NCBI RefSeq assembly: GCF_026013415.1
Contig: NZ_JAPDOK010000001.1
Location: 685,342 to 749,341, forward strand
Length of the DNA stretch: 64,000 nt
Reading direction: 5' to 3'
From: Sphingomonas caeni
GTDB lineage: Bacteria; Pseudomonadota; Alphaproteobacteria; Sphingomonadales; Sphingomonadaceae
The position numbers and the translations under genes are program-made. This document shows positions 8,843 to 16,734 of this stretch, piece after piece; within the stretch, counting starts at the first letter, position 1; every line of letters starts with the position of its first letter. The notes beneath the pieces are model-generated. The model ran no database searches and was not told the origin of the DNA. It was given only the letters and a program-made list of their open reading frames with translations.

Positions 8843-9465
8843 AGGCGCTTCAGGATCGCGAACGGCGCCCTGCGTCCCGCCTTGATCTTCGCAGCGTAGG
8901 CATCCAGCCCGGGACGGAGTGCATCCAGCGAGATCGCCGAGCAGGGCGGCCCAAAGGTCCCGCCATAGGGATGATAGGGCCGCGTACCCTTGGGGAAATC
9001 GTCGCAACCCAGCGCGTAGATCTCGATCCCGATGCCGCTCATGCGTGCGATCCAAAGGTGAAAACGGCTGCCCTCGTAGAACTGCGCCAGATACATGCCT
9101 TCCCCGAGCCCCAGAAAGCGAAGCTCCTTGTCGTCGCCGGCAAGGCTCGCACGATCGGGGTCACGGATCGCAAATGCCTTTCCGTTCGGCGCAATGTCCA
9201 GGAAACGCGGGGTGCCGCCACGGTCTTCCTCCGCCGGGAACGCACAGTAACGAACCCCCTCCGCAGGAACGGGCACATTGGCCGGATCGAGGCAGACCAT
9301 CTTGGTCTCCCACGCCGCAGGCACCTCCACCGGCCCTTCGGTATAGAGTTCGTAATGCCCGGCCATCTGTGCCGGCATATCCGACACGACGATCAGTGAG
9401 TCATCCGAGCCCAGCGTGCACCCGCTCAGCAGCAGCAGCGCCGCGAGAAGCCAGCCCGGCCGCAC
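8839..9465 (-). CDS. Putative lipoprotein of unknown function
   Basis: 208-residue protein from a GTG start. It begins with a lipoprotein signal (GWLLAALLLLSGCTLGSDDS; lipobox LLSGC, Cys16 to be lipidated), so it should be anchored in the outer or inner membrane. The mature part has four further cysteines (MVCLD, VRYCAF, LGCDDF, GPPCSA) that could form two disulfides, and no fold I recognise. Encoded directly after the HxlR regulator gene with no gap (stop 9466, start 9465), so the two are very likely co-transcribed. The close coupling hints at joint regulation, not at a function. Confidence 0.7.
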   Translation of the reverse strand: MRPGWLLAALLLLSGCTLGSDDSLIVVSDMPAQMAGHYELYTEGPVEVPAAWETKMVCLDPANVPVPAEGVRYCAFPAEEDRGGTPRFLDIAPNGKAFAIRDPDRASLAGDDKELRFLGLGEGMYLAQFYEGSRFHLWIARMSGIGIEIYALGCDDFPKGTRPYHPYGGTFGPPCSAISLDALRPGLDAYAAKIKAGRRAPFAILKRL

Positions 9466-9954
9466 CTACTCCGCCGCCTTGACCTCGGGCTCGTCCTCGC
9501 GGGCGACGTCCTCGGGCAGCGCCCAGTGGAGGTCGCCCTTGGTCAGCACCCGCCCGTCATGGCTGAGCACCTCGACCGGGCGGATCGGCCGGCCGTCGCG
9601 GACATCGACCAGGATCGGGGTGGCGGGCACGCCGGTCTCCCAGCGCTCGCCCCATTGGCGCAGCGCGATCATCGTCGGCAGCAGCGCATAGCCCTTGTCG
9701 GTCAGCCGGTATTCGATCTTGCGGCGATCGTCGGGGCATGGCGCCCGCACGAGGATGCCATGGCCCACCAGCCGCGCGAGCCGGTTCGCGAGGATATTCC
9801 GCGCGATCCCCAGCTCGGACTGGAACTCCTCGAAATGATGCAGCCCGTTGAACGAACCGCGCAGGATCAGGAACGACCAGCGCTCGCCCATCGCCTCCAG
9901 CGCGGCCGGCAGGCTGCACAAGGCCTGGAGATCTTCACGGAGCATACCACCCAT
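9466..9954 (-). CDS. HxlR-family winged-helix transcriptional regulator
   Basis: DNA-binding regulator of about 162 residues. The N-terminal HxlR domain is clear: CSLPAALEAMGERWSFLILR, then FNGLHHFEEFQSELGIARNI, LANRLARLVGHGILVRAPCP and DDRRKIEYRLTDKGYALLP. The single N-terminal cysteine (in ALCSLPAA) is where several HxlR/YodB-type proteins sense redox or electrophile stress, so a thiol switch is possible. A C-terminal tail of about 55 residues (PILVDVRDGRPIRPVEVLSH) is typical of a subfamily with a small extra domain. I use the ATG at 9954; a GTG at 9960 is also in frame. Divergent from the small secreted-protein gene at 10103; the gap carries inverted repeats likely to be its operators. 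Confidence 0.9.
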   Translation of the reverse strand: MGGMLREDLQALCSLPAALEAMGERWSFLILRGSFNGLHHFEEFQSELGIARNILANRLARLVGHGILVRAPCPDDRRKIEYRLTDKGYALLPTMIALRQWGERWETGVPATPILVDVRDGRPIRPVEVLSHDGRVLTKGDLHWALPEDVAREDEPEVKAAE

Positions 9955-9978
9955 AACCACACACCTTATCGCATTTCA

Positions 9979-10076
9979 CGTTGCAACGGAACGAGATAGA
10001 TTTTTGCAGCGCAGCACCAGTTTCTGCTTGCAACCTATCTCTATGTCAATTAGGTAGTGATTCGCAACCTAGTTGC
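9979..10076. promoter_or_regulatory. Inverted-repeat cluster between the HxlR gene and the secreted-protein gene
   Basis: The divergent intergenic region holds several related palindromes: CGTTGCAACG (9979-9988), ACCTA (10033-10037) facing TAGGT (10051-10055), and GCAACCTAGTTGC (10064-10076). The motif TTGCAACCTA recurs. Such sites between a regulator and a divergent gene commonly serve as its operators; here this is inference from position and symmetry. Confidence 0.5.
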
Positions 10077-10102
10077 AATCGAGACTACCCCAGGAGGAAG
10101 AC

Positions 10103-10417
10103 ATGAACCGTATGATTGCCGTCGCGGCAGCTGCCGCGGCAACGCTGGCGCTCGTCCCCGCAACTGGCTTTGCCCAGACGACGCGCGGCTATTATTCCGC
10201 GACCCCGGTGACGGCTCCGGCCAAGACGAGCGTCGTCACGCGCAGCACCGTGTGGCATTGCGGCGAGGGCACCTGCACCGCGTCCAAGTCCACCTCGCGC
10301 GATGCGATCATGTGCGAGCTGGTCGTCCGCGAAGTCGGCACGCTCCAGTCGTTCAGCGCCAACGGCACCGCGTTCGACGCCGATGCGCTTGCGAAGTGCA
10401 ACGCCCGCGCGCGCTGA
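10103..10417 (+). CDS. Small secreted protein of unknown function
   Basis: 104-residue exported protein. The start at 10103 has a strong ribosome-binding site (AGGAGGAAGAC). A Sec signal peptide (MNRMIAVAAAAAATLALVPA, cleavage probably after GFAQ) leaves a mature domain of about 80 residues with four cysteines (VWHCGEGTC, IMCELV, AKCNAR) and the segment WHCGEGTCTASKSTSRDAIM. The conserved-looking core WHCGEGTC resembles small periplasmic proteins found across Sphingomonadales and Caulobacterales; no biochemical role is known to me. It is divergent from the HxlR regulator gene and followed by a strong terminator, so it is a single-gene transcript. Confidence 0.75.
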   Translation: MNRMIAVAAAAAATLALVPATGFAQTTRGYYSATPVTAPAKTSVVTRSTVWHCGEGTCTASKSTSRDAIMCELVVREVGTLQSFSANGTAFDADALAKCNARAR

Positions 10418-10434
10418 GCCCGTCGCTCAACATC

Positions 10435-10472
10435 AAAAAGGGGCGCTTCGGGCAACCGGAGCGCCCCTTTTT
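10435..10472 (+). terminator. Strong Rho-independent terminator
   Basis: A 13-bp perfect stem (10435-10447, AAAAAGGGGCGCT; 10460-10472, AGCGCCCCTTTTT) with a 12-nt loop and a T-tract. It ends the small secreted-protein transcript, just before the RSH gene. Confidence 0.88.
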
Positions 10473-10519
10473 GCTGGAATTTGTTGCAAGGCAGCACCCG
10501 ACATGCCCATCTAGGCCCC

Positions 10520-12604
10520 ATGCTGCGCCAATATCAGCTGGTCGATCGGGTGCTGAGCTACGATCCCGAGGCCGACGAGGCCTTGCTGAACCGCGCCTAT
10601 GTCTTCTCGGTCAACGCCCATGGCAGCCAGAAGCGCGCCTCGGGCGACCCCTATTTCAGCCACCCGATCGAGGTGGCGGGCATCCTCACCGATCTCCATC
10701 TCGACGACGAGACGATCGCGACGGCGATCCTCCACGATACGATCGAGGATACCGTCGCCACCCCCGAGGAGATCGAACGTCTCTTCGGCCCCAACGTCGC
10801 CCGCATGGTCGATGGCGTCACCAAGCTCAGCCGGATCGAGGCGCAGAGCGAGAATGAGCGCGCCGCGGAAAATCTGCGCAAATTCCTGCTGGCGATGTCC
10901 GACGATATCCGCGTGCTGCTCGTCAAGCTGGCGGACCGGCTGCACAATATGCGCACGCTCCACTTCATCCCGAGCCCGGAGAAGCGCCGCCGCATCGCCC
11001 GCGAGACGATGGACATCTATGCCCCGCTCGCCGAGCGGATCGGCATGTACGAATTCATGAAGGAGATGCAGAGCCTCGCCTTCAAGGAGCTCGAGCCCGA
11101 GGCCTATGAGTCGATCACCAAACGGCTCGACGCGCTCAAGGTCGAGGGCGAGGACCGCATCCTCAAGATCGCCTCGGGCCTCAAGCTGCTGCTCGGCCGC
11201 AACGGGATCGAGGCCGAGGTCACTGGCCGCGAGAAACATCCCTATTCGATCTGGAAGAAGATGTCCGAGCGCCACGTCTCGCTCGAGCAGCTCAGCGACA
11301 TCATGGCCTTCCGCGCCACCGTCGCGACCGAGGAGGAATGCTATCGCGCGCTCGGGGTCATCCACCGCCGCTGGCCGATGGTCCCCGGGCGCTTCAAGGA
11401 TTATATCTCCACCCCCAAGCGCAACGGCTATCGCTCGCTCCACACCAGCATCATCCATGCGGAGAATATGCGGGTCGAGATCCAGATCCGCACCGCGGAC
11501 ATGCACGCCCAGGCCGAATATGGCCTCGCCGCGCACTGGGCGTACAAGCAGGATAGCGTCCGCCCCGATACCCAGGTCAGCTGGATCCGCGACCTGATCG
11601 AGATCCTCGATCATGCCGAGAGCCCCGAGGAACTGCTCGAACATACCCGCATGGCGATGTATCAGGACCGGATCTTCGCCTTCTCCCCCAAGGGCGAGCT
11701 CATCCAGCTCCCCAAGGGCGCGACCCCGATCGACTTCGCCTATGCGGTCCATTCGAACATCGGCGATCAGGCGGTGGGCGCCAAGATCAACGGCCGCGTC
11801 GTGCCACTCAGAACCGAGATCGAGCAGGGCGATCAGGTCGCGATCCTGCGCTCCAAGGCGCAGGAGCCCCAGGCCAATTGGCTCAACTTCGCGATCACCG
11901 GCAAGGCGCGCGCCGCGATCCGCCGCCATATCCGCCACAAGGAGCGGCTCGAAATGGTCGCGCTCGGGCGCAAGATGTACGACGAGATCGTCCACCGCCT
12001 GCCCACCCCTGCGGGCGACTCCGCGCTCAAGGACGCGATCAAGCGCCTCAAGCTCGCCGACGAAGGCGCGCTGATGGATGCGATCGCGCGCCGCAAGCTC
12101 ACCGACGCGCAGGTGATGGAGGCGGTGATGCCCGGCTCCGCGACCGGCGCCGAAGCCGCCCCGCCCCCGCAAGCCCATGCGATCGACATCAAGGGCCTCA
12201 CGCCGGGGGTGGCCTTCACCCTCTCCGAGGACTGCCGCCCCGTCCCCGGCGACCGCATCGTCGGCGTCCGCCATCCGGGCAAGCCGATCGAGGTCCACGC
12301 GATCACCTGCGCCCACCTCTCCGACGACGACGAGGACTGGGTCGATCTCACCTGGGGCGACAAGGCCGAAGGCGGCGTCGCCCGCATCGCGGTGACGCTC
12401 AAGAACGAACCCGGCGCGCTGGGCGCGGTCGCCACGCTGATGGGCCAGCACAAGGCCAACATCCTGGGGCTGCGGCTGGATAACCGCGATACGACCTTTC
12501 ACCTCAACACGATCGACGTCGAGGTGCGGAACGCGGCGCATCTGATGAAGCTGCTCGCCGCGCTCAGGGCGGCGGACGCGGTGAGTTCGGCGGAGCGGGT
12601 TTAG
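10520..12604 (+). CDS. rsh: Bifunctional (p)ppGpp synthetase/hydrolase (RelA/SpoT homologue)
   Basis: Makes and degrades the stringent-response alarmone (p)ppGpp in the cytoplasm. About 694 residues. The hydrolase domain (20-180) keeps the metal-binding HD pair (LHDTIEDT, His72-Asp73) and LVKLADRLHNMRTL. The synthetase domain (230-340) has RFKDYISTPKRNGYRSLH at 291-308; the RFKD form marks a bifunctional Rel/SpoT enzyme, not a synthetase-only RelA. A TGS domain (about 383-445) and C-terminal ACT domain (about 615-694, TLKNEPGALGAVATLMG) complete the architecture. The ATG at 10520 (MLRQYQLVDR) fits the family start; the frame extends to 10481 in the preceding terminator. Alphaproteobacteria usually have one such gene. 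Confidence 0.96.
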   Translation: MLRQYQLVDRVLSYDPEADEALLNRAYVFSVNAHGSQKRASGDPYFSHPIEVAGILTDLHLDDETIATAILHDTIEDTVATPEEIERLFGPNVARMVDGVTKLSRIEAQSENERAAENLRKFLLAMSDDIRVLLVKLADRLHNMRTLHFIPSPEKRRRIARETMDIYAPLAERIGMYEFMKEMQSLAFKELEPEAYESITKRLDALKVEGEDRILKIASGLKLLLGRNGIEAEVTGREKHPYSIWKKMSERHVSLEQLSDIMAFRATVATEEECYRALGVIHRRWPMVPGRFKDYISTPKRNGYRSLHTSIIHAENMRVEIQIRTADMHAQAEYGLAAHWAYKQDSVRPDTQVSWIRDLIEILDHAESPEELLEHTRMAMYQDRIFAFSPKGELIQLPKGATPIDFAYAVHSNIGDQAVGAKINGRVVPLRTEIEQGDQVAILRSKAQEPQANWLNFAITGKARAAIRRHIRHKERLEMVALGRKMYDEIVHRLPTPAGDSALKDAIKRLKLADEGALMDAIARRKLTDAQVMEAVMPGSATGAEAAPPPQAHAIDIKGLTPGVAFTLSEDCRPVPGDRIVGVRHPGKPIEVHAITCAHLSDDDEDWVDLTWGDKAEGGVARIAVTLKNEPGALGAVATLMGQHKANILGLRLDNRDTTFHLNTIDVEVRNAAHLMKLLAALRAADAVSSAERV

Positions 12605-12651
12605 GGGCGCACCAATTCGGAGCTTCGTACTCCAGGCAGCTTTGCGCCCCT
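12603..12651 (+). terminator. Possible hairpin terminator after the RSH gene
   Basis: Inverted repeat AGGGGCGCA (12603-12611) and TGCGCCCCT (12643-12651) around an inner GGAG...CTCC stem. It overlaps the stop codon and lies between convergent genes. There is no T-tract, so its role is uncertain. Confidence 0.4.
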
Positions 12652-12657
12652 CAGAGG

Positions 12658-14886
12658 CTATTCCGACCAGACAAAGCGCGCGCCGTCGCTGTTGTCCGGC
12701 ATGGGCCCGGGACTGTCGGCCCGGATATCCCCGGTCTGCGGATCGATGTGCAGGAAGCGGTTGGTGGCCAATGACATCAGCGCCAGTTCGCCCGTCGGCG
12801 TTTCAATCCATTGGAAGTTTTGCGCAGTGCCGGACTGGCCGGCCCCAAGCGTCACCCCGCCATCCTCACCGACCGTGACATAGCGCCGGCCCGATCGCAG
12901 CGCGACGCGGCCCAACCGGCGGTCAACGATCTCGAACCGGGTCGGGACACCCGAAGCCAGGCGACCATGGCTGGTCGCCAGTCCGGTCGTCGCGTGAAAC
13001 GACGCCAGCCGGATCGATCGGCCATAAGGAATGGGCCGCATCAGCCCATGGGTATACCGCTGATAGACATGGATACTGTCGAAATCGGCAAAACCGCCCT
13101 CGGCACCGGTCGTGCTGTAGTTGAACAATCCATAACGGACACCCTGGAAGGTGAAGGTCTGGTAGATCAGCACGACCTCGTCGCCGATAGGCGTAAAGGC
13201 GACGCCGTCGAACGAATAGCTGAAGCGCGCCCGCTCGGTGAGAAAATCGCAGTCGGCCCGAAGCCAGATACGCGTCCCGGCCATCTTCACCCGCACCGCT
13301 TGGTCGCGGCGCTGGTCATAAAAGACGAGGTTGAGCCCGTCGGTGCGTTTTTCGACGCCCAAGGTCGCATAAGGGAGATTGAGCAGGCCCAGTCCCGCCG
13401 TGTCGCCCGGCTTCAGGTTCGATACGTCGAGCAGGACGCTCGGCGCCGACATCGGCCCGATCGCCCGTTGCGTCAGGGTATTGCGCGCATCGTAGAACGA
13501 GGTCGCCGGCAGGGCGTGAAGCCGCAGGAAACCCGGCCGTTCCGACAAGGACCATTTGCCGGCGACCGGGACATGGTTCCACTGCCATATCGGCTTGAGC
13601 TGCTGCGCCGAAAAATCATCGCTACGCTGAAAGGGCACACGCACACGCTGTGGCGTAGCGGTCTTCGGCTTCACCCAGGTCCGCGGCGTGCGCATCAGAT
13701 TGCCCGGCAGGCCGAACCAGGGCCAGCCGTCCTTCCAGGTGATCGGCGACAAGGCCGTCAGCCGGCCGACTGAATTGAAATCCATCATCGAAAAGCCCCA
13801 CCATTCGCCCTCAGGCGTCTGGATGATGCCCCCCTGGTGCATCGCAAGGCTATGATTGGCGGCAGGGCTAGGTGGCCAGAATTCGAAAGGCGGCTTGGGC
13901 TGACGCAGACGGGCGCCTGCCGCCATGCCGAAGTCCTCGTGTAGGCTGATCGCGCGATTGACCTCGTAAGGGCCCAGCACATGATCCGCCCGCGCGGCCG
14001 GCATCCGAAAGCCGCCGGCATATTCGGCGCTGATGATATAGTATCTGCCGCCGATCTTGTAGAAATGCGCGCCCTCGCCCATCCCGGCGTCGGCGGTGAA
14101 CAGGGTGCGCTCGGTGCCTGGAACCACGTCGGTCAGGTCATTCGTAAGCTGGGCCAGGTGCAGCGCCTGGTGACCCCAGACGACATAGACCTTGCCGTCG
14201 TCGTCGAACAGGACAGACAGGTCGTGAAGGCTGCGCTTCATCGGCGTGCGCGTCCATGGCCCCTTCGGATCGGTGGCCATGAACATCTGGGTCGTCTGGC
14301 CGTTGACGTTCGCGAAAATGTAGAATTTGCCGTTGTGGTAGCGAAAGGACGGCGCCCAGATGCCCTGGCCGTAGATATTCTGGCCATCCTCCAGCCGGAA
14401 GGCCGGGCCGAGGTCGAGCTTGTCGAGGGCGTAGGCGACGAATTCCCAGTTGACCAGGTCCTTCGAGCGCAGGATCGGCAGGCCCGGCATGGCGTGCATG
14501 GTGGTGCCGGTCAGATAGAACCAGTCGCCGGCGCGGATCACGTCCGGATCTGAAAATTCGTCATAAAACAAGGGATTGGTGAAGGTGCCGTCGCCATTAT
14601 CCGGCGTCCAGGTCGCGGTCGGCATGCCCTTGGGCGCGCTCGCCACCGGACCGTCCCGATTCTGCGCAGATGCCGGCGCTGCACAGGCTACCAGCGCCAA
14701 GGCCATGCACGACACCAGCCCCGATATGACAATTCCAAACGATTTCGACCCATGTCGGATGATGCTTCCCCTTTTTGCGCCTTGATGCCGCATCTGCGTC
14801 TGGGGAGCCGCGGCGAAGGGGTGAGGACGGTGGCAAGCGCCGGCGTGAGCGCGATGTCCGCCTTCCGGGACAACATGGTGCTTCAT
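12658..14886 (-). CDS. Exported glycoside hydrolase family 43 (beta-xylosidase/arabinofuranosidase-like)
   Basis: Predicted enzyme that removes xylose or arabinose from hemicellulose side chains. The five-bladed propeller domain shows all three GH43 acidic residues in context: the base Asp in YDEFSDPDVIRAGDWFYLTG, the pKa-tuning Asp in SLHDLSVLFDDDGKVYVVWG, and the acid Glu in GMGEGAHFYKIGGRYYIISA. A beta-sandwich module of the GH43 C-terminal type follows (about 430-610), then a fascin-like beta-trefoil (RRYVTVGEDGGVTLGAGQSG, NRFLHIDPQTGDIRA). The start at 14886 has a GGGGAGAG ribosome-binding site but puts the signal segment (SGLVSCMALALVACAAPASA) at about residue 55-75; an ATG at 14793 gives a shorter leader. 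Either Sec cleavage after ASA or lipidation at LVAC is possible. First of four minus-strand glycosidases. Confidence 0.9.
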   Translation of the reverse strand: MKHHVVPEGGHRAHAGACHRPHPFAAAPQTQMRHQGAKRGSIIRHGSKSFGIVISGLVSCMALALVACAAPASAQNRDGPVASAPKGMPTATWTPDNGDGTFTNPLFYDEFSDPDVIRAGDWFYLTGTTMHAMPGLPILRSKDLVNWEFVAYALDKLDLGPAFRLEDGQNIYGQGIWAPSFRYHNGKFYIFANVNGQTTQMFMATDPKGPWTRTPMKRSLHDLSVLFDDDGKVYVVWGHQALHLAQLTNDLTDVVPGTERTLFTADAGMGEGAHFYKIGGRYYIISAEYAGGFRMPAARADHVLGPYEVNRAISLHEDFGMAAGARLRQPKPPFEFWPPSPAANHSLAMHQGGIIQTPEGEWWGFSMMDFNSVGRLTALSPITWKDGWPWFGLPGNLMRTPRTWVKPKTATPQRVRVPFQRSDDFSAQQLKPIWQWNHVPVAGKWSLSERPGFLRLHALPATSFYDARNTLTQRAIGPMSAPSVLLDVSNLKPGDTAGLGLLNLPYATLGVEKRTDGLNLVFYDQRRDQAVRVKMAGTRIWLRADCDFLTERARFSYSFDGVAFTPIGDEVVLIYQTFTFQGVRYGLFNYSTTGAEGGFADFDSIHVYQRYTHGLMRPIPYGRSIRLASFHATTGLATSHGRLASGVPTRFEIVDRRLGRVALRSGRRYVTVGEDGGVTLGAGQSGTAQNFQWIETPTGELALMSLATNRFLHIDPQTGDIRADSPGPMPDNSDGARFVWSE

Positions 14887-14975
14887 CAGTGATCTCTCCC
14901 CGTGTTTAACCGAAAACCCGATTTTGGTTGGCTGGTTATCGGGAAAGGATGTCGGATCACTCCCGGGCGCTCCGA

Positions 14976-16511
14976 CTAGTCGAGGCCTAGCACCGTCACC
15001 GATGCCGGCGCGACGGTGATGGTCAGCTTACCGCCCACGACCCTGGCCGATACGGCCCTGGGGGCGACGGTGTTAGGTGCGCCGAAGGTGTTGACGCTAT
15101 CGACCTTCGGCGCCGAAAGGGTCTGGCCCGAAGCCTTTGTGGCGTTAACGCCGCCAAGTGAGAAGCTGAATGTCGCGGGCGATTTCGGGTCGATGTTGGT
15201 CAGGGCAATCCATATTTTGCCGGCCTTGTCCCTGGCCGCGACGGCATCGACGCGCGGCAAAGTGATGCCGTTCGTCGTATAGGTGCCGGCGTCGAAGGTC
15301 AGCGGTACGAAGGTCGCGTCCTGGAACGGCACGTACATGTGGAAGACGTGATAGGTCGGCGTCAGCAGCATCCTGCCCTTGTCGGTCAGGATCATGGCCT
15401 GCAGGACGTTGATCATCTGGGCGATATTGGCCATGCGGACGCGATCGGCGTGGCGCGCGAAGATGTTGATGTTGAGCGCGGCCAGCACGGCGTCGCGCTG
15501 AGTATTCTGTTGCATCAGGCCGTCCGGGTTCGACCCCGGCGTCGGCGCCAGCCACGAGCCCCATTCGTCGACCACCAGGGCGACCTTCTTTTCGGGATCA
15601 TATCTGTCCATGATCGCCGACTGCAGCCTGAGCGTGCCATCCATGCCGATCGAGTCTTTCAGCAGGACGGCATAGTCCTCTTCGTCAAAGCCGGTGTCCT
15701 TCATGTGCGGCGGCCAGCCGCCCACGCTGTAGGAGTGCAGCGACAGGCCCTCGATGTCCCAGGCCCAGGAACGGCTCTTCCAGGCCTTCATGACGGCCTC
15801 GGTCCAGGTCGGGTCGGCGCCGCTGGGTCCGACGGCCACGCGCTTCATCGGCTGGGCCGCATTGTAATTGCGCACGAAATGCGAAAAGCGCATCATTTCG
15901 CTGATGTAAAAGTCCGGCGACATCGGGCCGCCGCAGTCCCAGGATTCATTGCCGAGGCCGAGGATGGCGACCTTGTACGGCTGAGGGTGCCCGTTTCTGG
16001 CGCGCTCGGCACCGAAGGCAGAGTCGGTCGGCGCGGTCATGTACTCGAGCCATTCGGCCGCTTCCTGCACGGTGCTGGAGCCGAGATTGACCGAGATATA
16101 GGCCTCGGTTCCGATCTGCTCGGCGAAGTCCATGAATTCGTCGGTGCCGAACGTGTTGGGCTCGCCGACGGCCGCCTTGCGCTCAGGGCCGACGCCGCGG
16201 CGCCAGTTATACTGGTCGGCGAAGCAGCCGCCCGGCCAGCGGACGTTAGGAACCCTGAGCGCCTTCAAGGCTGCTACGACATCCTTGCGGATACCGCGCG
16301 TGTTCGGGATCGTGGAATCCTTGCCGACCCAGATGCCGCCATAGATACCGCTACCCAAATGCTCGGCGAACTGGCCGAAGATGTTGCGGTCGATCACGGC
16401 GCCGGGCTTGGACGCTTCGAGTGTTATCTGAACCGGGTCGTCGGCAGCATGCGCCGCGACCGGCAGGATCAGTGCAGCGGCGATCGCGGCTGCGGAGGTC
16501 AGAAGGCGCAT
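14976..16511 (-). CDS. Exported GH51 alpha-L-arabinofuranosidase
   Basis: Releases terminal arabinofuranose from arabinoxylan or arabinan. 511 residues from the ATG at 16511. Signal peptide MRLLTSAAAIAAALILPVAA, cleaved after AHA, so it acts in the periplasm or outside. The catalytic barrel shows the GH51 motifs: NIFGQFAEHLGSGIYGGIWV, NVRWPGGCFADQYNWRRGVG, the acid/base Glu in ILGLGNESWDCGG, and the nucleophile Glu in VVDEWGSW. A C-terminal beta-sandwich follows. Many bacterial GH51 enzymes are cytoplasmic, so the clear signal peptide is notable. The open frame extends to 16544 but the signal peptide fixes the start. It precedes the GH43 gene with an 89-bp gap, fitting joint attack on arabinoxylan. 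Confidence 0.94.
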   Translation of the reverse strand: MRLLTSAAAIAAALILPVAAHAADDPVQITLEASKPGAVIDRNIFGQFAEHLGSGIYGGIWVGKDSTIPNTRGIRKDVVAALKALRVPNVRWPGGCFADQYNWRRGVGPERKAAVGEPNTFGTDEFMDFAEQIGTEAYISVNLGSSTVQEAAEWLEYMTAPTDSAFGAERARNGHPQPYKVAILGLGNESWDCGGPMSPDFYISEMMRFSHFVRNYNAAQPMKRVAVGPSGADPTWTEAVMKAWKSRSWAWDIEGLSLHSYSVGGWPPHMKDTGFDEEDYAVLLKDSIGMDGTLRLQSAIMDRYDPEKKVALVVDEWGSWLAPTPGSNPDGLMQQNTQRDAVLAALNINIFARHADRVRMANIAQMINVLQAMILTDKGRMLLTPTYHVFHMYVPFQDATFVPLTFDAGTYTTNGITLPRVDAVAARDKAGKIWIALTNIDPKSPATFSFSLGGVNATKASGQTLSAPKVDSVNTFGAPNTVAPRAVSARVVGGKLTITVAPASVTVLGLD

Positions 16512-16560
16512 TGATACTGTCCCATAACCGAAGGCGTGGCGCATGAAGCGAGTGCTACCG

Positions 16561-16574
16561 AGCAGGCGCCTGCT
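16561..16574. promoter_or_regulatory. 14-bp perfect palindrome upstream of the GH51 gene
   Basis: AGCAGGCGCCTGCT is self-complementary and sits 50 bp upstream of the GH51 start in the 223-bp gap before the GH27 gene. It could be an operator half or a chance GC-rich palindrome; no matching regulator is nearby. Confidence 0.3.
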
Positions 16575-16734
16575 TTCTCACGACAATTGGGACCCGTACG
16601 GCGGTTGCAGCGCGCTGCCGACGCGGGTGACCGCCCGCTTCCCAGACGATCAATGCGCCGCATGACAGGCTCAGCGCGCATCAATCGAGCCGGACCACAG
16701 ATGTCGTCTATTGAGTATAGTGTCCCCAAAACTA

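Noticed and set aside
10511..12541. A 676-codon open frame antisense to the RSH gene
   Set aside because: It mirrors the codon positions of a strongly conserved RSH gene, has low-complexity Arg/Asp/Leu composition and no motif; a GC-rich third-position artefact. The same holds for long antisense frames opposite phaC, DUF885, pepN, phoD and the nucleoside transporter.
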